Source: Pseudomonas viridiflava (GTDB taxonomy: Bacteria; Pseudomonadota; Gammaproteobacteria; Pseudomonadales; Pseudomonadaceae). From it: 64,000 nucleotides of DNA. Positions within the stretch are counted from its first letter, which is position 1. Each line of letters starts with the position of its first letter. The stretch covers positions 1 through 64,000 of the forward strand of contig NZ_UTHA01000130.1 of the NCBI RefSeq assembly GCF_900582195.1, given 5' to 3'. The notes below the pieces were generated by a model. That model worked only from the letters and a program-made list of their open reading frames with translations, searched no databases and had not been told where the DNA came from. Positions 27,729-36,542 of this stretch are shown in pieces. The translations under genes and the position numbers were made by a program.

Positions 27729-28565
27729 ATGTTGCCGTTTTTGAAAAGTCTGACCACCGCCGCTTTGATCCTTGGCAGCGCTTGCGCCAGTGCCGCCGAG
27801 GCTGGCAATGCCGATGAGATTATCCGTCAGGTGCGCGATCGCAATGACGGGAACAGCTTCATGTCCCAGGTTTCGCTGATCCTGCATGACAAGAAAGGCA
27901 ATACCCGCGTTCGCGAGTTCACCTACCTGCAAAAGGATTACCCGGACAGCGACAAATTCAGCATGTACTTTTCCGCACCGACTGACGTGCGTGACGTTGC
28001 CTTCCACATCGAAAACCCGCACGAAACCCTCGGCCTGGAAGACAGCCAGTGGATGTACCTGCCGGTCAGCCGCCAGACTCGCCGCATCTCCACCACCGAT
28101 AAGCGTGGCTCGTTCATGGGCAGTGAGTATTCGTACGCCGATCTGGACAAGATTCGCGTCAAGGACTACTCGCAGAAACTCGTCGGCGAAGAACAGATCA
28201 AGGGTCGCGACTGCTACGTGATCGAGCGTGAACCGGCGTCCCCCGAGGTGCTGGCCAAGACCGGTTACAACAAGCTGAAGGTGTGGATCGACAAGCAGAA
28301 TTTCCTGGTCATGCGTCAGGATTTCTTCGACGTCAAAGGTGTGCTGATCAAGCAGATGCGCACGCAGAAAGTCGCGACCATCGACTCGATCGACAGCATC
28401 GTGCTCAGTGAAACCGAGCACTTCATCGACGGCACGCGTTCGGAAATGCGCTTCAACCAGTTGCAGTACAACGTCTCTCTAGAAGACCGCCTCTTCACCC
28501 AGACCGCCATCAAGCGCGGGCTGAAAACCGGTGACCTGCCGGAATTTGCCGTGTCTGCCCGCTAA
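27729..28565 (+). CDS. Outer-membrane lipoprotein-sorting (LolA-like) periplasmic protein
   Basis: This 278-residue periplasmic protein has a signal peptide ending near SACASA/A. The body shows LolA-like half-barrel features (NADEIIRQVRDRNDGNSFMSQVSLIL; SQWMYLPVSRQTRRIS; GSFMGSEYSYADL) as in proteins annotated outer membrane lipoprotein-sorting protein. In many bacteria such proteins sit beside MMPL-type transporters and are thought to carry hydrophobic molecules across the periplasm. The ATG at 27729 follows AAGGAAG by 6 bp; an upstream in-frame ATG at 27678 lacks a signal peptide. It lies 27 bp before the transporter gene. Confidence 0.85.
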   Translation: MLPFLKSLTTAALILGSACASAAEAGNADEIIRQVRDRNDGNSFMSQVSLILHDKKGNTRVREFTYLQKDYPDSDKFSMYFSAPTDVRDVAFHIENPHETLGLEDSQWMYLPVSRQTRRISTTDKRGSFMGSEYSYADLDKIRVKDYSQKLVGEEQIKGRDCYVIEREPASPEVLAKTGYNKLKVWIDKQNFLVMRQDFFDVKGVLIKQMRTQKVATIDSIDSIVLSETEHFIDGTRSEMRFNQLQYNVSLEDRLFTQTAIKRGLKTGDLPEFAVSAR

Positions 28566-28592
28566 GCGCCGACCCCGACGACCTGGAACCGC

Positions 28593-31214
28593 ATGATCAT
28601 GGAAAGATATCTGAATTTCGTCGAGCGCTATGCGCGGGCGATTGTTTTCCTGCTGGTGGCGATTACGGCGTATTTCACTTATACGCTGGGCGCGCTGGTG
28701 TCCGACACCAACCCTTATCTGCTCAAGGAAAGCCACCCGGCGCGCAAGACCATCATCGATTTGCAGGGTGAGTTCACCGGCACGTTCGACTCGGTCATGG
28801 TGGCGCTGAACAACCCGCAAACGGTGTTCAACAAATCGACGCTCAACGCGCTGTTTTCGATGTCGCAATCAGTGCGCAAGATGATTCTGGCCAACGATGC
28901 CGACAAGGAGCAGTTGGCACAGATCGTCGCCCGGCATCCCGACGACAGCCGTGCGCAGTTGTTGACCCGGGACATTCTTGAGGGCGGTTTTTCGCAGAAC
29001 GATTACGCCAACGCCAAGGCCTTGCGTGATCATGCCCAGAGTCAAAACTGGGATTCCCATGATCAGTTGTTCCTGACCTTTCTCGCCGAGCGGATCAACC
29101 CGATCCGCGAAATGGCCTCGATGGGCGACCTGGAAAACATCGTCCTGACCGACGACGGCGAGCTGTTGATCCACAAAACCCTGAATGCCTATGACATGGA
29201 CCCGGCGCTGGTCGAGTCGCAGATCATGGGCAACGAATTGATGGTCGACGGGGTGGTGTCCAAGGACAAGAAAGTCGCGATGCTGGTGGCCGAACTTGGC
29301 ACCAAGCAGGACGACGCTCAGGCGCAATTGCGCGCCTATCAGATCGTGCGCGGCATCGTCGCGCAATATCAGGCCGAACACCCGGAGTACAAGGACGAAA
29401 TCTTCATTGCCGGCATGCCGATCTTCATCGCCGCGCAGCAGGAGATCATCGATCACGACCTGGCCGTGCTGTTTCCGATCGTGTTTTTGCTGATTACCTT
29501 GCTGCTGATTTTCTTCTTCCGCAAACCACTGGGCGTGCTGCTGCCGCTGTTCAACATTCTGTTCTGCACCATCTGGACCTTGGGCCTGATGGCGCTGTTG
29601 CGGGTGCCGTTCGACCTGCTGACCAGTGTGCTGCCGGTGTTCCTGTTCACCATTTGCTGCTCCGATGCGATCCACGTGATGGCTGAATATTACGAGCAGA
29701 AAAACGCGGGCAAGAGCAATCGCGAGGCCAACCGCGAAACCCAGCGTTTGATGGTGGTGCCGGTGGTGCTGACGACCGTGACGACCATTGCCACCTTCAT
29801 GATTTCCACCACCAACAACATTGTCAGCATCCGCAATTTCGGCGTGTTCATGTCGATCGGCCTCACGGCGGCGCTGATTATTTCGCTGTTGCTGATTCCG
29901 GCGTGGATCGCGATCTGGGGCAAGGATCAGCCGCAGCAAGCCAAGGCTGTAGTGCACCAAGAGTCGATCATCTCGCGGTATCTGGTCGCGTTCTGTGCCT
30001 GGATGATCCGCTTTCGCAAACCGATCCTGATGGTCATTCTGCCGCTGCTGGCGCTGGCCACCGTGTTCACGTTCCGCGTCGACATTGAAGACTCCGGCAT
30101 TGCCTACTTCAAACCTGAGAGCCACATTCGTGTGTCTGATCAGTTCATCAACCACGCTAAGGTCGCGGGCACGGCGCCGGGCTGGATCGCCATCGATAGC
30201 AAAGAGCCGCGCGGCGTGCTGACGACTGAAGTGGTGCAGTTCATCGACAAGCTCGACCATTTCATCAAACAGCAACCGAACGTCAGTTACGGCTACTCGC
30301 TGGCCACCTATGTCAAACGCATGAACCTGGTGCTCAACGACATGAACCCGGAGTATCTGCGGGTGCCGAATGCCGTGGAGAAAGTGACATCGGTCAATGA
30401 CGACGGGCAGATCGAGCGTTTTGAAGTGCCGGGCAATTCGCTGATCGAGCAGCACGTGATGCTGTTCGAAAACGGTGGCGGTTCGGACCTGAACAACGTG
30501 CTCAATGCCGACTTTTCCAAGGCCTTGACCCTGTACACCATGACCTCGTCGGTCGCCAGCGACTATCAAGGCATGCTCGACCGCCTCGATGCCTGGTTGC
30601 TGGTGAACAAACCGGCCAGCCTGGAAGTAACCCACGCCGGCACGCCGTTGATCTGGACCGGGGTGTTGCAGGAAATCACTCAGGGCCAGGTGCTGAGTTT
30701 TTCCCTGGCCTTGCTGGTTGTCACGCTGATGATGATGTACTGGCTCAAATCGGTGCGCCTCGGGGTGCTGGGCATGTTGACCTTGCTGACCACCTCGGTG
30801 ACGGTCTACGGCTTCATGTTCCTGTTCGGCATCGAGCTGAACATCGGCACGACGCTGGTGACGTTCCTGGTGGTCGGGGTGGTGGACTACGCGGTGCACC
30901 TGCTGTCGCGGATCAAGTTGCTGGTGCAGCAGGGCATTGAGATCGACGCGGCCATTTTGCAGGCGATGCACAGCGTCGGTCGTTCGACGGTGATCAACGT
31001 GGTGATCTTCTCCGTGGGCTTCATGGCGCTGCTGTTTTCCGACTTCAAGCCGATTGTCGATCTTGGCGCACTGGTGGCGATGGCGCTGTTTTCCAGCGGG
31101 GTCATGACCATTGTCCTGGTAACGCTGGTATCGCCGTGGTTCTTTGCGGCGATTGCGCCGGTGCATGCGCCGGCCCCAGCACTGCGCACAGAGGGGGAGC
31201 CGGTGCCGGGCTGA
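28593..31214 (+). CDS. MMPL/RND superfamily lipid exporter
   Basis: This 873-residue inner-membrane transporter has a first helix at about 14-34 and a large periplasmic loop. A block of five helices follows (LFPIVFLLITLLLIFFF onwards), then a central cytoplasmic turn (YEQKNAGKSNREANRE). The same arrangement is repeated with a second loop and five more helices, the internal twofold repeat of the family. MMPL-type RND permeases commonly export lipids or hydrophobic products and depend on the proton gradient. As the last gene of the cluster, next to a LolA-like protein and a barrel, it is the likely exporter of the product. A second ATG lies two codons downstream of the chosen start. Confidence 0.88.
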   Translation: MIMERYLNFVERYARAIVFLLVAITAYFTYTLGALVSDTNPYLLKESHPARKTIIDLQGEFTGTFDSVMVALNNPQTVFNKSTLNALFSMSQSVRKMILANDADKEQLAQIVARHPDDSRAQLLTRDILEGGFSQNDYANAKALRDHAQSQNWDSHDQLFLTFLAERINPIREMASMGDLENIVLTDDGELLIHKTLNAYDMDPALVESQIMGNELMVDGVVSKDKKVAMLVAELGTKQDDAQAQLRAYQIVRGIVAQYQAEHPEYKDEIFIAGMPIFIAAQQEIIDHDLAVLFPIVFLLITLLLIFFFRKPLGVLLPLFNILFCTIWTLGLMALLRVPFDLLTSVLPVFLFTICCSDAIHVMAEYYEQKNAGKSNREANRETQRLMVVPVVLTTVTTIATFMISTTNNIVSIRNFGVFMSIGLTAALIISLLLIPAWIAIWGKDQPQQAKAVVHQESIISRYLVAFCAWMIRFRKPILMVILPLLALATVFTFRVDIEDSGIAYFKPESHIRVSDQFINHAKVAGTAPGWIAIDSKEPRGVLTTEVVQFIDKLDHFIKQQPNVSYGYSLATYVKRMNLVLNDMNPEYLRVPNAVEKVTSVNDDGQIERFEVPGNSLIEQHVMLFENGGGSDLNNVLNADFSKALTLYTMTSSVASDYQGMLDRLDAWLLVNKPASLEVTHAGTPLIWTGVLQEITQGQVLSFSLALLVVTLMMMYWLKSVRLGVLGMLTLLTTSVTVYGFMFLFGIELNIGTTLVTFLVVGVVDYAVHLLSRIKLLVQQGIEIDAAILQAMHSVGRSTVINVVIFSVGFMALLFSDFKPIVDLGALVAMALFSSGVMTIVLVTLVSPWFFAAIAPVHAPAPALRTEGEPVPG

Positions 31215-31231
31215 TTCGCCAACACGCAGGC

Positions 31232-31256
31232 GCGCCTGCCCTGAGACGGCAGGCGC
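31232..31256. terminator. GC-rich hairpin at the end of the biosynthetic cluster
   Basis: GCGCCTGCC (31232-31240) and GGCAGGCGC (31248-31256) form a perfect 9-bp stem 18 bp after the MMPL stop. No T-run follows on the plus strand, so it may be a weak or factor-assisted terminator. It sits between the cluster and the convergent MerR gene. Confidence 0.5.
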
Positions 31257-31283
31257 GTCTGGTCATGCGGCGCAGCAGGGTTT

Positions 31284-31694
31284 TCAGTTCAGTGTATTGA
31301 CCGGGTTTTTTTCGCCATAACGGGCGATGCGTTCGAACTGACATTCCTGGCGGGCGTCGTTGAGGTTGTGTTCGAACGCCTCGAGGCCATCATGCAATTG
31401 CTGCAAATCGCCGATCTGGGTCACCAGTTCGGCTTTTTTTTCGGCGATGGCTCGTTGCGCCATGTCCCACGGGAATTCGTCGCCACGGTAGTTGTTGAGG
31501 ATCACCTGCAGCTCTTTGAGCTTGAAGCCCAGTTGCTGGGCGCACTTGATGAACGTCAACACCTCGACACTTTGCTGGCTGTAGATGCGGTATTTGCCTT
31601 CACGCTTGGGCTCGGGCAACAGGCCGATTTCTTCGTAGTGGCGAATGCTTTTGACTGTGGTGCCCGACAGCTGGGCGGCTTTGCCGATATACAT
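31284..31694 (-). CDS. MerR-family transcriptional regulator
   Basis: This is a 136-residue MerR protein. The winged HTH starts at once (MYIGKAAQLSGTTVKSIRHYEEIGLL) and is followed by the coiled dimerisation helix. Metal-sensor Cys pairs of the CueR/ZntR type are not evident; the Cys residues present (near 45 and 125) are far apart. I start at ATG 31694 because the HTH begins there. It is co-directional with and 199 bp downstream of the quinone-reductase gene, and convergent with the lipid cluster. The target could be the reductase gene or its own promoter; the inducer is unknown. Confidence 0.85.
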   Translation of the reverse strand: MYIGKAAQLSGTTVKSIRHYEEIGLLPEPKREGKYRIYSQQSVEVLTFIKCAQQLGFKLKELQVILNNYRGDEFPWDMAQRAIAEKKAELVTQIGDLQQLHDGLEAFEHNLNDARQECQFERIARYGEKNPVNTLN

Positions 31695-31893
31695 AAGGTC
31701 CGTCTCGATGGTCAAACATAGCGTAGCGCGATCGGGCGTCATGCCGGATCGGCGGCGATTATATGTCCAATACCATCTGAAAATTGCAACTGCGCGTAAA
31801 TCACGTGCACAGGCGACGGACGGGCTCGTGAAGGGAAACCGAAGAGGCACTGACGGCAGCGGGTGCGCCGTCAGCTGGGGCGGCTGGAAAGCC

Positions 31894-32469
31894 TTAGACG
31901 GCGGCGGTCACGCGCGCCTTTTCCAGCCAGGCATCGCGCTGGTTTGGCTTGGAGCCAAGGATCGGCCCGAAGGTCAGCGTCTTCAGTGGCTTGATGCCGC
32001 AGAATTCCAGCGTGGTCTTGCGCATCTGATTCAGCCCGGGCATGCCATAGATCCATTTGTAGTACCAGTACGGCGTGTCCATGGTCACCAGCAAATGCGC
32101 GGTGCGGCCCTTGAGCAGCTTGTCGGGGAAGGCTTTGCCTTCGCGATATTTGAAGGCGAAACCGGGCAGGAAAATCCGGTCGACGAAGCCCTTCAGCAGT
32201 GCCGGAATCCCGCCCCACCAGATCGGATAGACGAACGTCAGGTGTTCGGCCCAGGTGATATCGGCTTGGGCTTGCAGCAGATCCGGCTCCAGTGGCTGCA
32301 CCTTGTTGTAGCCTTCGTGCAGGACCGGGTCGAACTCCAGTGCATCCAGCCGCAGCAGCCGCACGTCATGCCCGGCGTCCTTGGCGGCCTGAACGTAAGT
32401 CTCACTCAATGCCCCGCAAAAGCTGTCGGTGGAGGGGTGACCCAGTATCACGAGCATTCGTTTGCTCAT
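31894..32469 (-). CDS. NAD(P)H dehydrogenase (quinone)-like flavodoxin-fold protein
   Basis: This 191-residue protein of the NQO/KefF-type flavodoxin-2 family is predicted to bind FMN or FAD and reduce quinones by two electrons in the cytoplasm. Visible features are MLVILGHPSTDSF (phosphate-binding N-terminus), HLTFVYPIWWGGIPALLKGFVDRIFLPGFAF and a TMDTPYWYY stretch before the C-terminal helix. It is preceded 55 bp upstream by a LysR gene on the same strand and followed by MerR, so it could be controlled by either. The start ATG at 32469 has AGGAG nine bases upstream. Confidence 0.87.
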   Translation of the reverse strand: MSKRMLVILGHPSTDSFCGALSETYVQAAKDAGHDVRLLRLDALEFDPVLHEGYNKVQPLEPDLLQAQADITWAEHLTFVYPIWWGGIPALLKGFVDRIFLPGFAFKYREGKAFPDKLLKGRTAHLLVTMDTPYWYYKWIYGMPGLNQMRKTTLEFCGIKPLKTLTFGPILGSKPNQRDAWLEKARVTAAV

Positions 32470-32524
32470 CGTGTGTACTCCTGAAATGAAGCTCACAGGA
32501 TAGAGTCTGCCCCTAGCGGTAGAG

Positions 32525-33406
32525 TCAAGGCACCAGCGCATCAAACAAGGCCCGGGCGTAACCGGGCAGGTGATCGAAGTCCCGCGCGCACAGTTGCAGA
32601 GTGCGATGGGCCCAGACTTCGTCCAGCGGCCGGCACGTTACCGAGTGCACCGCCGCCCAGCGCTCGATGGCCACCTTGGGCACGATGGCCAGCCCCGCGC
32701 CTCGCGCCACCATGCGCATGACACCCTCGAAACCATCGGCACGTATCCGGATCGACATGCGCTGGCCGATATGCAGCGCTTGTTCCTCCAGGTGAATCGC
32801 CAGCGCGCTGTGGCTGCCGAGCGCGACGTAGTCGTGCGCCAGGGTTTCACCAAATGTCAGCGATGTCTGACTCGCCAAAACATGGACAGGGGGCAGGATC
32901 AGTACCAATGGATCGTCGCGAAAGGGGCGGGTCTGCAGGCCGTGGGTGTCGACCGCATCGGAGACGATCCCGAGGTCCGCCGCGCCCTGACGCAAGGCGT
33001 GCGTGATGCGGGCGCTGGGCAGTTCCTGCAAATCGATGTCGAGATTGGGATGATCCCGCAGGAAGTCCGCGAGTACTTCCGGCAGGTATTCGGTGATCGC
33101 CGTGGTATTGCACAGCAAGCGCACCTGACCTTTGACGCCTTGGGCATAGTCGGCCAGATCCTGCTGCAGGCGTTCGGCCTGCTGCAGAAGGATGCGCGCA
33201 TGGTGGGCGAGGGCTTTGCCGGCCGGCGTCGGCGTGACGCCGCGGCGGCCGCGCTCAAGAAAATCGCTGCCGAGCGAGGCTTCCATCGCGCGGATCCTGG
33301 CGCTGGCGGCGGCCAGGGATAAATGGCTGCGGGCGGCGCCGGCGGTGATGTTGCCGGTGTCGAGGATGTGCAGGTAGAGGCGCAGGTCGGTGAGGTCGAA
33401 GTGCAT
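32525..33406 (-). CDS. LysR-family transcriptional regulator
   Basis: This is a 293-residue LysR regulator with HTH at residues 1-60 (DLRLYLHILDTGNITAGAARSHLSLAAASARIRAMEASLG). The LysR substrate-binding domain follows (VRLLCNTTAITEYLPEVLADFLRDHP). The start MHFDLTDL at 33406 is the normal distance before the HTH. It is co-directional with the quinone-reductase gene 55 bp downstream and divergent from the TSUP permease at 33624; the latter pairing is the more usual LysR-target layout. A REP pair lies in the divergent gap. Target and ligand are not known. Confidence 0.87.
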   Translation of the reverse strand: MHFDLTDLRLYLHILDTGNITAGAARSHLSLAAASARIRAMEASLGSDFLERGRRGVTPTPAGKALAHHARILLQQAERLQQDLADYAQGVKGQVRLLCNTTAITEYLPEVLADFLRDHPNLDIDLQELPSARITHALRQGAADLGIVSDAVDTHGLQTRPFRDDPLVLILPPVHVLASQTSLTFGETLAHDYVALGSHSALAIHLEEQALHIGQRMSIRIRADGFEGVMRMVARGAGLAIVPKVAIERWAAVHSVTCRPLDEVWAHRTLQLCARDFDHLPGYARALFDALVP

Positions 33407-33445
33407 GAGGACAGCCTCTGGTTTTAGGGTGTTCGGACTGGCCCC

Positions 33446-33520
33446 TTCGCGAGCAAGCTCGCTCCCACAGGGGAGTTGTGTACGACACCCATCCAATGTG
33501 GGAGCGAGCCTGCTCGCGAA
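33446..33520. repeat. REP pair (REPIN), GTGGGAGCGAGC family
   Basis: Inverted REP copies at 33446-33470 and 33497-33520 lie 26 bp apart in the LysR/TSUP divergent gap. They share the family sequence of the pair after mmsB. Confidence 0.88.
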
Positions 33521-33623
33521 GAGGACAAAAGCCTCAAAGAAAATTTCAGCCTCTTGTTGGAGAAGAGGCAGCCTCAGTATATGGCAGATTTTCAGCCAAC
33601 CCTGACTGGCGCACAGTAGCGCC

Positions 33624-34388
33624 ATGAACACACTCACAGATTTCTACCAACACCTCGGCCTGGCCCTGTCCCTGCTGGTCATCATGACCTTCATCCTCGC
33701 CGGTCTGATCAAGGGCGTGATCGGCCTCGGCCTGCCCACCGTCGCCATGGGCTTGCTCGGTCTGGCTATGGCGCCGTCGCAGGCAGCCGCTTTGCTGATC
33801 ATCCCGGCAACACTGACCAACGTCTGGCAACTGGCATTCGGCGGGCATCTGCAAGCACTGCTCAAGCGCCTCCGGCCGATGTTGCTGATGATCTTTCTCG
33901 GCACCGGTGTCGGCACCTTGTGGATTGGCATGGCGGGCGGTCATTGGGTGGTGCGCGGATTGGGCGCGGCGCTGTTGCTCTATGCGTTGAGTGGATTGTT
34001 TTTGCCAACACTGAGTGTCAATCCACATCATGAAGGCTGGCTGGGTCCGGCGTGCGGTTTGATCACGGGAGTCATCACTTCGGCCACCGGTGTCTTCGTG
34101 ATTCCGGCGGTGCCATACCTGCAAGCGCTGGGCTTGAATCGCGATCAACTGGTACAGGCGCTGGGTCTGTCATTCACCGTTTCGACCTTGGCACTGGCCG
34201 CTGGATTGCTCTGGCGTGGCGCCCTCGGTGGCGGCGAACTGGGTGCGTCGCTGCTGGCGCTGATCCCGGCCATTCTCGGCATGTTGCTTGGCCAATGGTT
34301 GCGCGAACGCATCAGCGCCGTGTTGTTCAAGCGCGTGTTCTTTATCGGGCTGGGCGCGCTCGGCGCCCATTTGTTGATCAGCGGTTAG
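33624..34388 (+). CDS. TSUP family (TauE/SafE) membrane transporter
   Basis: This 254-residue inner-membrane protein has about eight predicted helices, including LALSLLVIMTFILAGLIKGVIGLGLPTVAMGLLGLAM. The two-fold repeated GhxG-rich pattern of the TauE/SafE/YfcA family is evident (GLIKGVIGLG; GLITGVITSATGVFVIP). Family members export sulfite, sulfoacetate or other organic sulfonates, but specificity cannot be inferred. The start lacks a strong Shine-Dalgarno. It is divergent from a LysR gene, its probable regulator, and overlaps the convergent ABM gene by 11 bp. Confidence 0.88.
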   Translation: MNTLTDFYQHLGLALSLLVIMTFILAGLIKGVIGLGLPTVAMGLLGLAMAPSQAAALLIIPATLTNVWQLAFGGHLQALLKRLRPMLLMIFLGTGVGTLWIGMAGGHWVVRGLGAALLLYALSGLFLPTLSVNPHHEGWLGPACGLITGVITSATGVFVIPAVPYLQALGLNRDQLVQALGLSFTVSTLALAAGLLWRGALGGGELGASLLALIPAILGMLLGQWLRERISAVLFKRVFFIGLGALGAHLLISG

Positions 34389-34692
34389 CCGAGGCTTCGC
34401 TGAGCATCTCGATCTGGCGGATATCGAAATCGCGCTCCAGATAATCCATGCGCCGCTCAAAGAATGCCTTCATGTGCGGCAGATTCGAATGCACATCCAG
34501 GTGCGCTTGCGACGCCCAGATTTCGTAGAAGATGAACAGCGACGGATCTTCCTTGTCGCGCAGCATGTGGTATTCGATGCAGCCGGGCTCGGCGCGGCTC
34601 GGCTCAACATAGGCGCGAAACAGCGCCTCAAAGGCCTCGGCTTTTTCCGGGCGGGTCTTGGCGTGCAGGATAAAACCCTGGCGTTCACTCAT
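34378..34692 (-). CDS. Antibiotic biosynthesis monooxygenase (ABM) domain protein
   Basis: This 104-residue single ABM domain is of the YgiN/quinol monooxygenase type. The ferredoxin-like pattern is clear: FILHAKTRPEKAEAFEALFRA, then EPGCIEYHMLRDKEDPSLFIFYEIW with the conserved His and Trp, then HMKAFFE. Members oxidise quinols or polyketides without a cofactor, usually as dimers. It is divergent from mdaB across a 184-bp promoter region. YgiN and MdaB are a classic quinol/quinone pair in E. coli, so a quinone redox partnership is plausible here. Its 3' end overlaps the TSUP gene. Confidence 0.87.
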   Translation of the reverse strand: MSERQGFILHAKTRPEKAEAFEALFRAYVEPSRAEPGCIEYHMLRDKEDPSLFIFYEIWASQAHLDVHSNLPHMKAFFERRMDYLERDFDIRQIEMLSEASANR

Positions 34693-34876
34693 CGCAGCAA
34701 CTCCTCAAATTCTGATGGCCGCAAATGCTATGGCAACAATCGGCATTCGATTCGTGCTTTTTGATCAAATGTATTTTGCGTAAAACCGGCTTATTCCGCG
34801 CGAGGCGGATCGTTAATCTGCCGCCATTCCCGTTTCCTTTCTCCACCCAGCCCAATGGCTGCGCCGAGGCTTTCTC

Positions 34877-35467
34877 ATGAAAAAAGTGCTGTTGCTCAAT
34901 GGCGGTAAAAAATTCGCCCACTCCGACGGTCGCTACAACACCACCCTGCACGAAGCCGCGCTGAGCGTGCTCGATCGCGGTGGTGTCGACGTCAAGACCA
35001 CCTTCATCGACGAGGGCTACGACGTTGCCGAAGAGGTGGCGAAATTTCTCTGGGCCGACGTGATCATTTATCAGATGCCGGGCTGGTGGATGGGCGCGCC
35101 GTGGACGGTGAAAAAGTACCTCGACGAAGTCTTCACCGAAGGCCACGGCAGCCTCTACGCCAGCGATGGCCGCACCCGTTCCGATGCCTCGCAGAAGTAC
35201 GGCAGCGGCGGTCTGATTCAGGGCAAGCAATACATGCTGTCGCTGACCTGGAATGCGCCGCAGCAAGCCTTCGATGACCCGACGGATTTCTTCGAAGCCA
35301 AAGGCGTCGACGCGGTGTACTTCCCGTTTCACAAGGCCAACGAGTTTTTGGGCATGACCGCGTTGCCGACGTTCCTCTGTGTCGACGTGATGAAGCGGCC
35401 GAATATCGAGGCTGATGTGGCGCGTTATGAGCAGCATCTGACCGAGGTGTTTGGCCTCAAGGGCTGA
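34877..35467 (+). CDS. mdaB: MdaB, NADPH:quinone reductase
   Basis: This is a 196-residue flavodoxin-fold NAD(P)H oxidoreductase of the MdaB/KefF type, protecting the cell from quinone redox cycling. The family motif YQMPGWWMGAPWTVKKYLDEVFTEGHG is nearly exact, with FAD-binding LNGGKKFAHSDG at the N-terminus and GKQYMLSLTWNAP later. It is divergent from the ABM monooxygenase gene; the shared 184-bp gap should carry both promoters. A LysR gene follows on the same strand after 60 bp and may regulate the locus. Confidence 0.9.
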   Translation: MKKVLLLNGGKKFAHSDGRYNTTLHEAALSVLDRGGVDVKTTFIDEGYDVAEEVAKFLWADVIIYQMPGWWMGAPWTVKKYLDEVFTEGHGSLYASDGRTRSDASQKYGSGGLIQGKQYMLSLTWNAPQQAFDDPTDFFEAKGVDAVYFPFHKANEFLGMTALPTFLCVDVMKRPNIEADVARYEQHLTEVFGLKG

Positions 35468-35527
35468 TGCTCGGCTACTATCGAAGGCCTGAGCCTGCGG
35501 GGCAGGCCAATCGATTTGAGGACACCC

Positions 35528-36439
35528 GTGAAAGCCAGATCCGATGAGTTGCAGATTTTCGTCTGCGTAATCGAATGCGGTTCCATCTCCGCGGCCGCCG
35601 AACAGGTCGGCCAGACGCCGTCGGCGGTCAGTCGCACGTTGTCGAAGCTCGAAGCCAAGCTCGACACCACGCTGATCAACCGAACCACGCGGCGCATGGA
35701 CCTGACCGAGGAGGGCAAGTATTTCTTCGAGCAGGCCAAGCTGATTCTCGATCAGATGGAGCAACTCGAAGAGCGTCTGTCCTCGCGCCAGCAAACCCCG
35801 TCCGGACGTTTGCGGATCAATGCCGCATCACCGTTCATGCTCCACGCGGTGGTCCCGTACATCGACGAATTCCGCCGGCTCTATCCGGACATCCAACTCG
35901 AACTCAACAGCAACGACCTGATCATTGACCTGCTGGAACAAAGCACCGATATCGCCATCCGCATCGGCGCCCTCGCTGACTCGACGTTGCACGCACGTTC
36001 GCTCGGTTGCAGTCCGCTGCTGATCGTCGCCAGTCCTGCCTATTTGAAGAAACACGGCGCGCCGCAGCAAGTCGCCGATCTGAGCGAACACACGTTGCTC
36101 GGCTTCACTCAGAACGAAGGTCTCAATCAATGGCCGCTGCGCTACGTGCACGGTGACCGCTGGCCGATCACCCCGGCGATCAGCGCCTCCAGCGGCGAGA
36201 CCGTGCGCCACCTGGCGCTGGAAGGTCAGGGCATCGCCTGTCTGTCGCACTTCATGACCATCGATGACATTCGCGCCGGGCGCCTGAAAGTCCTGCTTGG
36301 CGAATTCAACAGCGGTTATCGCCAGCCGATCAACGCCGTGTACTACCGTAACTCGCAACTGGCGCTGCGCATTCAATGCTTCCTCGACTTTATCCAGAGC
36401 AAACTTGCCGCTTACGCCAACGCCGATTTCAAAGGCTGA
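35528..36439 (+). CDS. LysR-family transcriptional regulator
   Basis: This is a 303-residue LysR protein. The HTH lies at about residues 5-62 (ELQIFVCVIECGSISAAAEQ; SAVSRTLSKLEAKL; TRRMDLTEEG), followed by the periplasmic-binding-like effector domain. It is of the CrgA/DmlR-like branch (RLRINAASPFMLHAVVPYIDEF). I use GTG 35528, preceded by TTGAGGACACCC with a good Shine-Dalgarno; a TTG twelve bases upstream overlaps that site and is unlikely. It lies between mdaB and an SDR gene on the same strand and may control either. The inducer is unknown. Confidence 0.87.
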   Translation: MKARSDELQIFVCVIECGSISAAAEQVGQTPSAVSRTLSKLEAKLDTTLINRTTRRMDLTEEGKYFFEQAKLILDQMEQLEERLSSRQQTPSGRLRINAASPFMLHAVVPYIDEFRRLYPDIQLELNSNDLIIDLLEQSTDIAIRIGALADSTLHARSLGCSPLLIVASPAYLKKHGAPQQVADLSEHTLLGFTQNEGLNQWPLRYVHGDRWPITPAISASSGETVRHLALEGQGIACLSHFMTIDDIRAGRLKVLLGEFNSGYRQPINAVYYRNSQLALRIQCFLDFIQSKLAAYANADFKG

Positions 36440-36542
36440 TTCGTGACCTCTGCGCAAGAGTGAATTGGGTGAGGGCGGGTTTTTCCCTCCGGCTCACGGG
36501 CAGATACTCGTCCCATCACTTACTCACGCAGGGAGTTTCTCC

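Noticed and set aside
28869..31166. 765-codon open frame antisense to the MMPL exporter
   Set aside because: It mirrors the codon pattern of the plus-strand gene in GC-rich DNA. The translation is His/Gln/Arg-rich without domains, and the plus-strand MMPL protein is clearly real.
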